A DNA stretch of 54,350 nt from an uncultured Bacteroidales bacterium (GCA_902799355.1 CADCAG010000014.1:1-54350); one strand, 5' to 3'; positions 17,041-25,526 are shown, numbered from the stretch's first letter. Made by a program: numbers and translations. Notes: a model not told the origin generated them from the sequence alone.

Positions 17041-18294
17041 ATGGAAAGAACATGGAGATGGTTTGGCAAGAAAGACAAGATTACGCTTGCACAACTGAGA
17101 CAAATTGGTGTTGAGGGCATCGTTACCGCTTTGCACGATGTACCCCTCGGCCAGGTATGGACACGTGAGAAGATTCACGACCTGCGTGAATACATTGAGA
17201 GCTACGGCATGCGTTGGAGTGTGGTAGAGTCGCTGCCAGTAGTAGAGACCATCAAATATGGCGGTCCTGACCGCGACGAGCAGATAGAAGTATATAAGGA
17301 GTCGCTCCGTAACCTCGCTGCCGAGGGTATCCACTGCATCTGCTATAACTTCATGCCCGTGTTGGACTGGGCACGTACTGACCTGTTCCACGACAATCCT
17401 AATGGTGCTACCAACCTCTATTTCAACTATGCAGAGTTTGCCTATTTCGACATCTATATCCTGAAGCGTCCAGGCGCTCGTGAGGAATGGGAGAAGTTCC
17501 AGTTCCCCGAAGGGTGGGGTAAGGGTCGTAGCGTCATAGCCGAGTGTGATGAGCTAGCTAAGACCATGACACCTGAGAAAGACCACAAGTTGGTAGAGAA
17601 TATCGTCATCAAGACACAGGGCTTTGTCTCTGGTAACTTCTCTGAGAATGATGAGGCTCCTATCCAGAAGTTCCGCGAGTTCCTCGACCTGTACAAAGGT
17701 ATCGACAAGGCTAAACTGCGTGAGAATATGAAGTACTTCTTGGAGGCTATCATGCCCGTCTGTGAGGAGTGCAACATGAATATGTGCGTACACCCCGATG
17801 ATCCCCCCATCGAAATTCTGGGTCTGCCACGCATCGTACGTACCGAAGAGGATATCCAGTGGTTCCTCGATGCTGTGCCCAACAAGCATAACGGTCTGAC
17901 ATTCTGTGCAGGCTCACTATCTGCCGGTGCCTATAACAATGTGGTGGATCTGGCTAAGAAATTTGCGTCACGCACCCACTTCGTACATCTGCGCTCATGC
18001 CACATCTTCCCCAACGGTGACTTCACGGAGGCCAGCCATCTGGGTGGTCGCGCAGACCTGATAGAGCTCTGTAGGATTTTCGAAAAGGAAAACCCACAGT
18101 TGCCCATGCGTGTGGATCACGGTATGACATTTACCGACGAGCCTGGTGGTATTATGGATGAGAGCAGTCACGGCCACAATGCTGGCTACACCCTCTTGGG
18201 GCGTATGTTCGCCATGGGGCAGGTGCAGGGTATCCTGGCTACCGTTGACCGTGAGCTCGGAATTGAATACAAACAACCAGGATTCTTTGACTAA
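17041..18294 (+). CDS. uxuA: Mannonate dehydratase
   Basis: This 417-residue cytosolic enzyme would convert D-mannonate to 2-dehydro-3-deoxy-gluconate in glucuronate and hexuronate breakdown. The N-terminus (MERTWRWFGKKDKITLAQLRQIG) and the metal-binding region (MNMCVHPDDPP, then FCAGSLSAGAYNN and THFVHLRS) are typical of UxuA, a TIM-barrel enzyme using Mn or Fe. The C-terminal HGMTFTDEPGG and GYTLLGR are also conserved. No uxuB, uxaC or KDG kinase lies nearby, so it is an orphan of its pathway here. It is placed between outer-membrane biogenesis and a lipid kinase with no promoter of its own. Confidence 0.93.
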   Translation: MERTWRWFGKKDKITLAQLRQIGVEGIVTALHDVPLGQVWTREKIHDLREYIESYGMRWSVVESLPVVETIKYGGPDRDEQIEVYKESLRNLAAEGIHCICYNFMPVLDWARTDLFHDNPNGATNLYFNYAEFAYFDIYILKRPGAREEWEKFQFPEGWGKGRSVIAECDELAKTMTPEKDHKLVENIVIKTQGFVSGNFSENDEAPIQKFREFLDLYKGIDKAKLRENMKYFLEAIMPVCEECNMNMCVHPDDPPIEILGLPRIVRTEEDIQWFLDAVPNKHNGLTFCAGSLSAGAYNNVVDLAKKFASRTHFVHLRSCHIFPNGDFTEASHLGGRADLIELCRIFEKENPQLPMRVDHGMTFTDEPGGIMDESSHGHNAGYTLLGRMFAMGQVQGILATVDRELGIEYKQPGFFD

Positions 18295-18313
18295 TCAACA
18301 AACGATACAGACT

Positions 18314-19240
18314 GTGGAAGTAGCGAATGATAGGTGGGGCATCCTCTATTGCCCCAGAGGCCGTGGCAGCAAACAGCGTGAGAAAATACAGCGTGTGCTG
18401 GACGAGCGCAAGGTACAGTATGACTTTGTGCAGAGTGAGTCGACTGACAGCGTAGAACGTCTGATGACCATGCTGATACGCAATGGCTATAAGACCATTG
18501 TCATCATGGGTGGCGACTCTGCGCTGAACGATGCAGTCAACTGTCTGATGGCCGAGGAAAAACAGGTGCGCGACAGTATAGCCTTGGGTGTCATCCCTAA
18601 TGGTATGATGAACGACTTCGCACGCTATTGGGGGTTCAATGATGGTGAGATGGAACAGACCGTAGACTGGCTGATAAAACATCGCATCCGTACCATCGAC
18701 CTGGGCTGTGTACGCTATACCAACAAGCAGAACGAACGCTGTCATCGCTACTTCCTCAACTGTGTTAATATAGGACTCATTGCTGACGTCATGAATCTGC
18801 GTCGCCAGACGCGTTCACTGTTAGGGTCCCACACCCTTTCGTTCATCGTCTCTTTCTTCCTCATGATCTTCCACCGCATGGACTACAAGATGCGTGTGCG
18901 CGTGAATAGTGAGACGGTAGACCGTAAGATAATGACCATGTGTGTGGGTAGCGGACCAGGTTATGGCCAGACGCCTAATGCAGTACCCTATAATGGTATG
19001 CTTGACGTGTCAATGGTGTATCATACGGAGATGATGCAACTGCTGGCTGGTCTGTGGCTGTTGGTTACGGGACGCTTTCTGAACCATCGCAGTGTGCATC
19101 CTTACCGTACCCGTGAGGTCGTCATCGAGGAAGCACCTCATGCACTAGTAGGCGTCGATGGTCGATTGATAGGTACTCCTGTGGGTTCCTACCGTATCAC
19201 CGTAGAGCAGGAAGTAATCAATTTCCTGATACCTGATTGA
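18314..19240 (+). CDS. Diacylglycerol-kinase-family lipid kinase
   Basis: This protein of about 308 residues has the DAGK catalytic fold. GGDSALNDAVN replaces the usual GGDGT-N-V block, and GVIPNGMMNDFARYWGF stands where relatives have GTGNDFAR. The C-terminal VGVDGRLIG is typical. Relatives phosphorylate diacylglycerol or other lipids at the inner membrane; the Gly-Thr to Ser-Ala change in the ATP loop is unusual. The frame has no ATG after the uxuA stop. I start at GTG 18314; an alternative TTG at 18287 overlaps the uxuA stop and has AGGA just upstream. It is the last gene of the run. The substrate is uncertain. Confidence 0.78.
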   Translation: MEVANDRWGILYCPRGRGSKQREKIQRVLDERKVQYDFVQSESTDSVERLMTMLIRNGYKTIVIMGGDSALNDAVNCLMAEEKQVRDSIALGVIPNGMMNDFARYWGFNDGEMEQTVDWLIKHRIRTIDLGCVRYTNKQNERCHRYFLNCVNIGLIADVMNLRRQTRSLLGSHTLSFIVSFFLMIFHRMDYKMRVRVNSETVDRKIMTMCVGSGPGYGQTPNAVPYNGMLDVSMVYHTEMMQLLAGLWLLVTGRFLNHRSVHPYRTREVVIEEAPHALVGVDGRLIGTPVGSYRITVEQEVINFLIPD

Positions 19241-19260
19241 CCCTTTTTGTGTCGCATTTT

Positions 19261-19328
19261 TCATCCTCAGACTACAAAATAGCACGTTTTATTTAAAAAA
19301 GTGCAAAAATATTTTGTAGTCCCGATGA
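19261..19328. promoter_or_regulatory. Large inverted repeat overlapping the glycogen-cluster promoter
   Basis: Arms ACTACAAAATA (19271-19281) and TATTTTGTAGT (19310-19320) are perfect, extended inward by GCAC/GTGC and outward by TCATC/GATGA. The right arm contains the -33 TTG (19314-19316). No T-run follows, so this is not an ordinary terminator. An operator or RNA structure seems likelier. A related repeat (ACTACAAAA) overlaps the promoter at 25147. Confidence 0.55.
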
Positions 19329-19343
19329 AAATGTTTAATTTTG
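19314..19343 (+). promoter_or_regulatory. Promoter of the glycogen cluster
   Basis: TTG at 19314-19316, 19 bp, TAATTTTG at 19336-19343. The start codon at 19388 leaves a leader of about 40 nt. Confidence 0.75.
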
Positions 19344-19387
19344 AAGGTGATTACTAATCTAAAACACTAAATCATAATATAGGAACT

Positions 19388-21337
19388 ATGAGTTATTTAC
19401 GATTCGAGAAAGCTGTAATGACCAATCTTGAGGAGTCACTCCATCGTGAATTTCTTCGGACAAACCGTTCTGGCGCCTATAGCGCGTCTACGTTGGTAGA
19501 CTGCAACACGCGCAAGTACCACGGTCTGCTCGTTGTTCCCGTGCCAGAGCTTGACGACGAGAATCATGTGTTGTTGTCGTCGCTTGACTGTACGGTAATT
19601 CAACATGGTGCCGAGTTCAATCTCGGACTTCACAAGTATCAGGGCAACAACTTCAGCCCTAAAGGTCACAAGTACATTCGCGAGTATGCTTGTGACGTAG
19701 TGCCCACCACCATCTATCGTGTTGGTGGCGTGTTGTTAAAGAAGGAAGTGGTATTCCACCACTATGAGGACCGAATCCTCATCCGTTATACGCTGGAGGA
19801 CGCTCACTCAGCCACCACGCTGCGTTTCCGTCCTTTCCTGGCCTTCCGTTCTGTACGCCAGTTTACCCATGAGAACTCCACGGCCAGCCGTGAGTACCAT
19901 GAGGTTGACAATGGCATCAAGACCTGTATGTATGCTGGCTATCCAGATCTCTACATGCAGTTTTCTAAAAAGAACGAGTTCATATTCCAGCCCGACTGGT
20001 ATCGTGGCGTGGAGTATCCTAAGGAGCAGGAGCGTGGCTACGCCTCTAACGAGGACCTGTACGTACCTGGCTACTTCGAGATGAGCATCAAGAAGGGTGA
20101 GAGCATTGTCTTCTCTGCCTCTACGTCAAGCATCAAGACCTCTACGCTGAAGACGCTGTTCCAGAAGGAGGTTGAGCAGCGTGTACCCCGCGATAACTTC
20201 TATCACTGTCTGGTTACTGCTGCCCATCAGTTCCATAAGCGTGAGAAGAATGATGACCGCTACCTGTTGGCAGGCTATCCTTGGTTTAAGGTCCGTGCCC
20301 GCGATACGTTCATCGCAGTACCTGGTCTGACATTGGCTATCGGTGAGATTGACTACTTCGAATTCGTGATGAAGACCGCTGAGAAGGCACTCCGTGAGTT
20401 CATGGATGACAAGCCTCTGTCAGGTAAGATATACGAGATAGAGCAGCCCGATGTGCCTCTGTGGGCCGTTTGGGCTATCCAGCAGTATGCCAAGGAAGTT
20501 GGCAAAGAACAGGGCTATAAGATGTACGGCAAACTGGTGAAGGACATCGTGAAGTACATCATGGCTGGTGGTCATCCTAACCTGCGTCTCGACGACAACG
20601 GTCTGGTCTATGCCAATGGTCGTGACAAGGCTATCACCTGGATGAACTCTACAGCTAACGGTCGTCCTGTTGTTCCACGCTCAGGATATATCGTTGAGTT
20701 CAATGCCCTCTGGTATAACGCCATCAAGTTCTGCGCCTCTCTGGAAGCAGAGATGGGCGATAAGAAACTGGCCGAGAAACTTGAACAGCTCGCTGAACAG
20801 TGCAAGACCTCATTCGTCGACACTTTCATGAACGAGTACGGCTACTTGCTCGACTATGTCGATGGCAATATGATGGACTGGAGCGTACGCCCCAACATGA
20901 TATTCCCTGTAGCCTTCGACTATTCTCCTCTGAATCAGGAGCAGAAGAAAAGCGTGCTCGATGTATGCACACGCGAACTGCTGACACCCAAGGGACTGCG
21001 CTCGCTGTCGCCAAAGAGTGGGGGCTACAATCCTATGTACGTTGGTCCACAGACACAGCGTGACTATGCCTACCATCAGGGTACCGCATGGCCTTGGCTG
21101 GGGGGCTTCTATATCGAGGCATGTCTGAAACTCTACAAGCGTACCCGTCTGTCGTTCCTCGAGCGCCACATGGTGGGCTATGAGGAGGAAATGGACTACC
21201 ATGCACTGGGTACTATCAGTGAACTGTTCGACGGCAACCCGCCATTCTATGGACGTGGCGCTATGGCCTTCGCTATGAATGTCGCTGAGATTCTGCGCTC
21301 GGTGAAGCTGTTGGAGAAATACACATACCAAAAATAA
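19388..21337 (+). CDS. Glycogen debranching enzyme (amylo-alpha-1,6-glucosidase type)
   Basis: This 649-residue enzyme would hydrolyse alpha-1,6 branch points of glycogen or similar storage glucan. The N-terminal domain begins with the family pattern FLRTNRSGAYSASTL and CNTRKYHGLLV. The (alpha/alpha)6 catalytic domain from about residue 280 contains GYPWFKVRARDTFIAVPGL, VPRSGYIVEFNALWYNA and, near the end, YAYHQGTAWPWLGGFYIEA. It is first of three genes (16 and 34 bp gaps) for storage-glucan metabolism, under its own promoter overlapped by a large inverted repeat. No signal peptide is seen, so it acts in the cytosol. The length is normal for bacterial relatives. Confidence 0.92.
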   Translation: MSYLRFEKAVMTNLEESLHREFLRTNRSGAYSASTLVDCNTRKYHGLLVVPVPELDDENHVLLSSLDCTVIQHGAEFNLGLHKYQGNNFSPKGHKYIREYACDVVPTTIYRVGGVLLKKEVVFHHYEDRILIRYTLEDAHSATTLRFRPFLAFRSVRQFTHENSTASREYHEVDNGIKTCMYAGYPDLYMQFSKKNEFIFQPDWYRGVEYPKEQERGYASNEDLYVPGYFEMSIKKGESIVFSASTSSIKTSTLKTLFQKEVEQRVPRDNFYHCLVTAAHQFHKREKNDDRYLLAGYPWFKVRARDTFIAVPGLTLAIGEIDYFEFVMKTAEKALREFMDDKPLSGKIYEIEQPDVPLWAVWAIQQYAKEVGKEQGYKMYGKLVKDIVKYIMAGGHPNLRLDDNGLVYANGRDKAITWMNSTANGRPVVPRSGYIVEFNALWYNAIKFCASLEAEMGDKKLAEKLEQLAEQCKTSFVDTFMNEYGYLLDYVDGNMMDWSVRPNMIFPVAFDYSPLNQEQKKSVLDVCTRELLTPKGLRSLSPKSGGYNPMYVGPQTQRDYAYHQGTAWPWLGGFYIEACLKLYKRTRLSFLERHMVGYEEEMDYHALGTISELFDGNPPFYGRGAMAFAMNVAEILRSVKLLEKYTYQK

Positions 21338-21339
21338 AT

Positions 21340-21346
21340 AAGGAGG
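21340..21346 (+). promoter_or_regulatory. Strong Shine-Dalgarno site (AAGGAGG)
   Basis: AAGGAGG lies 7 bp before the ATG at 21354. Nearly all other genes in the window lack such a site, so it stands out and fixes the start of the glycosyltransferase. Confidence 0.7.
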
Positions 21347-21353
21347 AAACGCT

Positions 21354-22625
21354 ATGAAAGTATTAATGTTTGGATGGGAGTATCCTCCTCACGTATTCGG
21401 TGGTCTGGCCACCGCCAACTATGGTATCTCTCAGGGACTCTATGCCCAGGGCGATATGGATATTACGCTCTGTCTGCCCAAGCCTTTTGGCGATGAAGAC
21501 CGTTCAGCATGTAAGATTGTGGCCATGAACGCTGTGCCCATTGCCTATCGCGACGTGTCAGCTGACTACGTTCGTGAGCGTGTGGGTAACATCATGGATC
21601 CCGACCTCTATTTCCGTCTGCGCGACCACCTGTATGCTGACTTCAACTATATGCATGTCAACGACCTTGGTGCCATGGAGTTTGCCGGTGGTTATCCGGG
21701 TAACCTCCATGAGGAAATCAATAACTACTCTATCATTGCTGGTGTGGTGGCTCGTACATTGGACTACGACATCATCCATGCCCATGACTGGCTGACCTAT
21801 CCTGCCGGCATCCATGCCAAGCAGGTCAGTGGTAAGCCTCTGTGCATCCACGTGCATGCCACCGACTTCGACCGTTCGCGTGGTAAGGTGAACCCCACCG
21901 TTTACTCTATTGAGAAGAACGGTATGGACAATGCCGACTGCATCATGTGTGTATCGGAGCTGACGCGTCAGACGGTGATTAACCAGTATCATCAGGATCC
22001 ACGCAAGTGCTATACCGTGCACAATGCCGTATATCCCTTGCCCGAGGAGTACCAGGCCATCCCACGTCCCGACCATACCGGCAAGGACAAGGTGGTGACG
22101 TTCCTCGGACGTATCACCATGCAGAAAGGTCCGGAGTATTTCGTGGAGGCTGCCAACATGGTTATTCGCCGTACCAAGAATGTCCGCTTCTGCATGGCAG
22201 GTTCTGGCGATATGATGGATGCCATGATTCATCTGGCTGCTGAGCGTGGCATTGCCGACCGTTTCCACTTCCCAGGATTCATGCGCGGCAAGCAGGTATA
22301 CGAATGCCTGAAGGATTCCGATGTTTATGTCATGCCTTCTGTCTCTGAGCCCTTCGGTATCTCGCCGTTGGAGGCTATGCAGTGTGGTACGCCCTCTATC
22401 ATCTCGAAGCAGTCTGGTTGTGCAGAGATCCTGACCAACTGTATCAAGGTAGACTATTGGGACATCCACGCGTTGGCCGACGCCATCTATAGCATCTGTG
22501 CTAACGACTCACTCTTCCAGTACCTCAAGGAGGAAGGTAAGAACGAGGTTGACCAGATTACGTGGGAGAAAGTCGGTGCCTGGATAGCAACGCTCTATAA
22601 GCGCACCCTTGGCTGGGAGCAGTAA
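21354..22625 (+). CDS. Glycosyltransferase family 4/5-like, probable glycogen synthase
   Basis: This 423-residue GT-B enzyme would move glucose from a nucleotide sugar to a growing alpha-glucan. The N-terminal domain starts MKVLMFGWEYPPHVFGGLA, with the glycine-rich acceptor loop, followed by IIHAHDWLTYPAGIHA. The C-terminal nucleotide-sugar domain has FLGRITMQKGPEYFVEAA and SEPFGISPLEAMQCGTP, which contains the two family Glu residues. It sits between the debranching enzyme and the GH57-like protein, and this company points to glycogen synthesis rather than cell-wall glycosylation. It has a strong Shine-Dalgarno site. The donor (UDP- or ADP-glucose) cannot be read from the sequence. Confidence 0.88.
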   Translation: MKVLMFGWEYPPHVFGGLATANYGISQGLYAQGDMDITLCLPKPFGDEDRSACKIVAMNAVPIAYRDVSADYVRERVGNIMDPDLYFRLRDHLYADFNYMHVNDLGAMEFAGGYPGNLHEEINNYSIIAGVVARTLDYDIIHAHDWLTYPAGIHAKQVSGKPLCIHVHATDFDRSRGKVNPTVYSIEKNGMDNADCIMCVSELTRQTVINQYHQDPRKCYTVHNAVYPLPEEYQAIPRPDHTGKDKVVTFLGRITMQKGPEYFVEAANMVIRRTKNVRFCMAGSGDMMDAMIHLAAERGIADRFHFPGFMRGKQVYECLKDSDVYVMPSVSEPFGISPLEAMQCGTPSIISKQSGCAEILTNCIKVDYWDIHALADAIYSICANDSLFQYLKEEGKNEVDQITWEKVGAWIATLYKRTLGWEQ

Positions 22626-22631
22626 ACGTTA

Positions 22632-22659
22632 AACAATAACCAATAAACAATAAACGATT
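22632..22659 (+). repeat. Four 7-bp repeats abutting the GH57 start codon
   Basis: Units AACAATA, ACCAATA, AACAATA, AACGATT run directly into the ATG at 22660. This is another case of a short repeat array filling an operon gap. Confidence 0.65.
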
Positions 22660-24081
22660 ATGAAAACCATTTGTTTATATTTCGAGATACATCAGATTAT
22701 CCATCTGAAGCGCTATCGTTTCTTCGATATCGGTACCGATCATTACTACTATGACGATTATGAGAACGAGCGCAGCATCACCGATATTGCTAACCGCAGC
22801 TACATGCCGGCACTGACAGCCATCGGTGACATGATTAAGGAACACGGCCAGTATTTCAAGGTGGCCTTCTCACTCTCTGGTACGGGTATCGAACAGCTGG
22901 AGTTCCACGCTCCGCAGGTCATTGCCAAGTTGCAGGAATTGAACCAGACAGGTTGCGTAGAGTTCTTGGCAGAGCCTTACTCTCATGGTCTGTCATCACT
23001 GGCTAACGAGGAGACCTTCGCTCTCGATGTGAAGAAGCAGGCTGCCAAGATTGAGGAGCTCTTCGGCAAGAAGCCTACTGTAGCGCGCAACTCATCGCTT
23101 ATCTACTCTGACGATATTGGTGGACAGATTGCTGCCATGGGCTTTAAGGGAATGCTGACCGAGGGTGCCAAGCATGTGTTGGGTTGGAAGTCGCCACACT
23201 ATGTCTACAACTGTAACATTGCTCCGAACCTGAAGTTGTTGCTCCGTGATGTTGAGCTGTCTGACGATATCTCGCTGCGCTTCAACAATCCCGACTGGGA
23301 GGGCTATCCTCTGTTTGCCGACAACTACATCGATCGTATCGCACGCTTCCCCGAAGAGGAGCAGATCATCAATATCTTCATGGAGCTTAGCGCTCTGGGT
23401 ATCGCTCAGCCACTCAGCTCAAACATTCTCGACTTCCTGAAGGCACTGCCCGCATGTGCTAAGGAGAAGGGTATCACCTTCTCTACGCCTACTGAGATTT
23501 GCATGAAGACTAAGAGTGTCGGCGAGCTCAACGTGCCCGACACCCTGTCATGGGTTGATGAGGAGCGTGACGTCAGCTGCTGGTTGGGTAACGCCATGCA
23601 GCGTGAGGCTTTCAACAAGCTCTATAGCGTTGCTGACCGTCTGCGTATTGCCGACGATCCACGTATCAATCAGGACTGGGATTATCTGCAGGCCTCTAAC
23701 AACTTCCGCTTCATGACCACCAAGGCCTCTAACGTAGGTCTCGACCGTGGCATCTACAGTGGACCGTTTGACGCCTTCACTAACTACATGAACATTCTCG
23801 GTGACTTCATCAACAGAGTCAACGCCCTCTATCCTCAGGAGATTGAGAACGATGAACTCAACGCACTGCTCACCACCATCCGTAACCAGGGTGATGAGAT
23901 TGAGATGAAGGACAAGGAGATTATCCGCCTGAAGGCTCGTCTGGAGAAGTTGGAGCCAAAGAAGGAGGAGAAGCCTAAGAAGGCTGCTGCCCCCAAAAAA
24001 GCTGCTTCCAAGAAGGCTGCTCCTGCTAAGAAGGAAGAGCCCAAGAAGGTGGACGAGAAACCTGCTGAAGAGAAGAAATAA
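22660..24081 (+). CDS. GH57 alpha-amylase-like protein with altered acid-base motif
   Basis: The 473-residue protein starts with the GH57 barrel (MKTICLYFEIHQIIHLKRYRF). Region II reads VEFLAEPYSHGLSSL. Region III, ARNSSLIYSDD through GMLTEGAKH, has the candidate nucleophile Glu near residue 168. Region IV, which in active GH57 amylases reads roughly FMDYETFGEH, is here IFMELSALGIAQ: the acid-base Asp is a Glu (residue 242) and the rest of the block is lost. A coiled-coil (about 395-430) and a Lys/Ala/Pro-rich tail finish the protein. Incomplete catalytic machinery is known for amylase-like GH57 homologues, notably in Bacteroidota. It is third in the glycogen cluster; it may be a glucan-binding or regulatory protein rather than an enzyme. 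Confidence 0.85.
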   Translation: MKTICLYFEIHQIIHLKRYRFFDIGTDHYYYDDYENERSITDIANRSYMPALTAIGDMIKEHGQYFKVAFSLSGTGIEQLEFHAPQVIAKLQELNQTGCVEFLAEPYSHGLSSLANEETFALDVKKQAAKIEELFGKKPTVARNSSLIYSDDIGGQIAAMGFKGMLTEGAKHVLGWKSPHYVYNCNIAPNLKLLLRDVELSDDISLRFNNPDWEGYPLFADNYIDRIARFPEEEQIINIFMELSALGIAQPLSSNILDFLKALPACAKEKGITFSTPTEICMKTKSVGELNVPDTLSWVDEERDVSCWLGNAMQREAFNKLYSVADRLRIADDPRINQDWDYLQASNNFRFMTTKASNVGLDRGIYSGPFDAFTNYMNILGDFINRVNALYPQEIENDELNALLTTIRNQGDEIEMKDKEIIRLKARLEKLEPKKEEKPKKAAAPKKAASKKAAPAKKEEPKKVDEKPAEEKK

Positions 24082-24109
24082 TCTGACGCAGCTACCAAAT
24101 AACATTATA

Positions 24110-24146
24110 GAAGAGGGGAGTCTGCGGACTCCCCCTTCTTGTTTTA
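24110..24146 (+). terminator. Terminator of the glycogen cluster
   Basis: Stem GAAG-GGGGAGTC with GACTCCCC-CTTC around a TGCG loop, followed by TTGTTTT. Confidence 0.85.
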
Positions 24147-24159
24147 AAAACGACTAGAC

Positions 24160-25104
24160 ATGAAGATAGTAGTACTTGACGGCTATACGGCCAACCCTGG
24201 TGACCTGTCATGGAAGAATCTGGAGGTATTAGGAGTGTTGACGGTATATGAGCGTACCCAACCGACAGAGACGGTGGCACGGGCTGCTGATGCAGAGATT
24301 GTGCTGACCAACAAGGTCATTGTCAGCAAAGAGGTGATGGCTCAGCTACCGAAGTTGAAATATATCGGTGTGTTGGCAACGGGCTATAATGTGGTAGATA
24401 TTCAGGAGGCTCATGAGCGTGGTATCATAGTCACTAACGTGCCCGCCTATAGCACGGAGAGTGTGGCACAGATGGTCTTTGCCCATTTGCTGACGGTGAC
24501 GAACCGTACAGAGCATTATGCCATCCAGAATCGTCGTGGCCGATGGACGGAGAATCCCGACTTCTGCTATTGGGACTTTCCTCATATGGAACTGGCAGGC
24601 AAGACCTTCGGCATTGTAGGCTTGGGTAATATCGGTCAGCGTGTGGCTCAGATAGCCCTAGCCTTTGGTATGAAGGTCAAGGCACTGAGCAGTAAGACAA
24701 GTCTGCCGGCAGGTATAGAGAAAGCATCGTTAGAAGAGCTCCTTGCCACGTCAGATGTACTGTCGCTGCATTGCCCGTTGACAGAGAACACCCGTCATCT
24801 GATCAATGCCGATACCTTACGGCAGATGAAGTCTACAGCCATTCTTATCAATACAGGACGTGGTCCCCTGATTGATGATCAGGCTGTGGCAGAGGCACTC
24901 GCTGACGGACGCCTTGCAGCCTTTTGTGCCGACGTGCTCACAGAGGAACCGCCCAAGGCCGACAATCCGTTGCTGAAGCAACCGAATGCCTTCTTCACAC
25001 CCCATATCGCATGGGCTTCTAAGGAGGCGCGCATCCGATTGCTGCAGGTTGCTACGGATAATGTGCGGGCATTTATCGGCGGTAAGCCTGTCAACGTGGT
25101 GTAA
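24160..25104 (+). CDS. D-2-hydroxyacid dehydrogenase (hydroxypyruvate/glycerate type)
   Basis: This 314-residue NAD(P)-dependent oxidoreductase has the cofactor loop GIVGLGNIGQRVA near residue 150. The catalytic Arg lies in NTGRGPLID, the Glu in LTEEPPKADN and the His in TPHIAWASKEA. The pattern best fits glycerate dehydrogenase/hydroxypyruvate reductase, which converts hydroxypyruvate and D-glycerate. No promoter box is visible in the 14 bp after the preceding terminator, so read-through or a non-consensus promoter is likely. It has no pathway neighbour; the downstream gene has its own promoter. Confidence 0.85.
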   Translation: MKIVVLDGYTANPGDLSWKNLEVLGVLTVYERTQPTETVARAADAEIVLTNKVIVSKEVMAQLPKLKYIGVLATGYNVVDIQEAHERGIIVTNVPAYSTESVAQMVFAHLLTVTNRTEHYAIQNRRGRWTENPDFCYWDFPHMELAGKTFGIVGLGNIGQRVAQIALAFGMKVKALSSKTSLPAGIEKASLEELLATSDVLSLHCPLTENTRHLINADTLRQMKSTAILINTGRGPLIDDQAVAEALADGRLAAFCADVLTEEPPKADNPLLKQPNAFFTPHIAWASKEARIRLLQVATDNVRAFIGGKPVNVV

Positions 25105-25117
25105 CGTTGGATTATTG

Positions 25118-25155
25118 ACACTACAAAAGAAAATCACCTTTTTCTTTTGTGGTGT
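25118..25155. promoter_or_regulatory. Inverted repeat overlapping the metal-receptor promoter
   Basis: ACACTACAAAAGAAA (25118-25132) pairs with TTTCTTTTGTGGTGT (25141-25155). The right arm contains the -33 TTTG. It shares ACTACAAAA with the repeat at 19271. It could end the dehydrogenase mRNA, but no T-run follows the stem. Confidence 0.5.
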
Positions 25156-25176
25156 TCTCACTTATTCGTATCTTTG
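25147..25176 (+). promoter_or_regulatory. Promoter of the Cys/His protein and TonB receptor, leaderless type
   Basis: TTG at 25147-25149, 19 bp, TATCTTTG at 25169-25176. A GTG codon in frame with the small protein follows after 5 nt. The in-frame ATG at 25149 overlaps the -33 box and cannot be the start. Confidence 0.7.
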
Positions 25177-25181
25177 CACCC

Positions 25182-25526
25182 GTGAAACTGGATAACAGAC
25201 GACATATTGCTTCATGGTTGCTATTGGCCGTATTTGTGCCAATGCTGTTGTTGTCGTCTATCCACATTCATGAAACTGGTGAGACCATAGAGACAGAATG
25301 TGTAGATTGTGTACATCATAGTTGTCATGGTCACCTTACACAGACGGCGTCATGGGCGCACGACTGTGTGCTGTGCCAGTTCCTCACATTGCCGATGCTG
25401 GCAGCCGTTATGCTGGCAGTCACGGTATCTGCTCATGTATGTAATAAAAGATTTGCCCAGCCTTTGTGTGGCTATCGTGCCGACAGCTGTGGCGCTATTG
25501 TAACCCGGGGACCTCCGTCCGTCTGA
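25182..25526 (+). CDS. Small Cys/His-rich membrane or exported protein
   Basis: I do not recognise a named family with confidence. From the GTG at 25182 the product has about 114 residues: a positively charged start, a hydrophobic segment (WLLLAVFVPMLLLSSIHIH), then a stretch dense in Cys and His (ECVDCVHHSCHGH and later HDCVLCQF, two CxxC pairs), and a second hydrophobic segment (LPMLAAVMLAVTVSAH). The pattern suggests metal binding at the periplasmic face. It is followed after 59 bp by a TonB receptor with a His-rich loop, and the pair shares one promoter. GTG rather than ATG 25149 is chosen because the ATG lies inside the -33 box. Confidence 0.65.
   Translation: MKLDNRRHIASWLLLAVFVPMLLLSSIHIHETGETIETECVDCVHHSCHGHLTQTASWAHDCVLCQFLTLPMLAAVMLAVTVSAHVCNKRFAQPLCGYRADSCGAIVTRGPPSV

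Noticed and set aside
18146-18313. ATG start of the lipid kinase deep inside uxuA
   Set aside because: It would overlap uxuA by about 150 bp and add a non-homologous, composition-biased extension.
19261-19328. Simple terminator for the lipid kinase
   Set aside because: No T-run follows the stem on either strand, and the right arm contains the next promoter's -33 box.
25149-25181. ATG start 11 codons upstream for the Cys/His protein
   Set aside because: It overlaps the -33 box, upstream of the expected transcription start.
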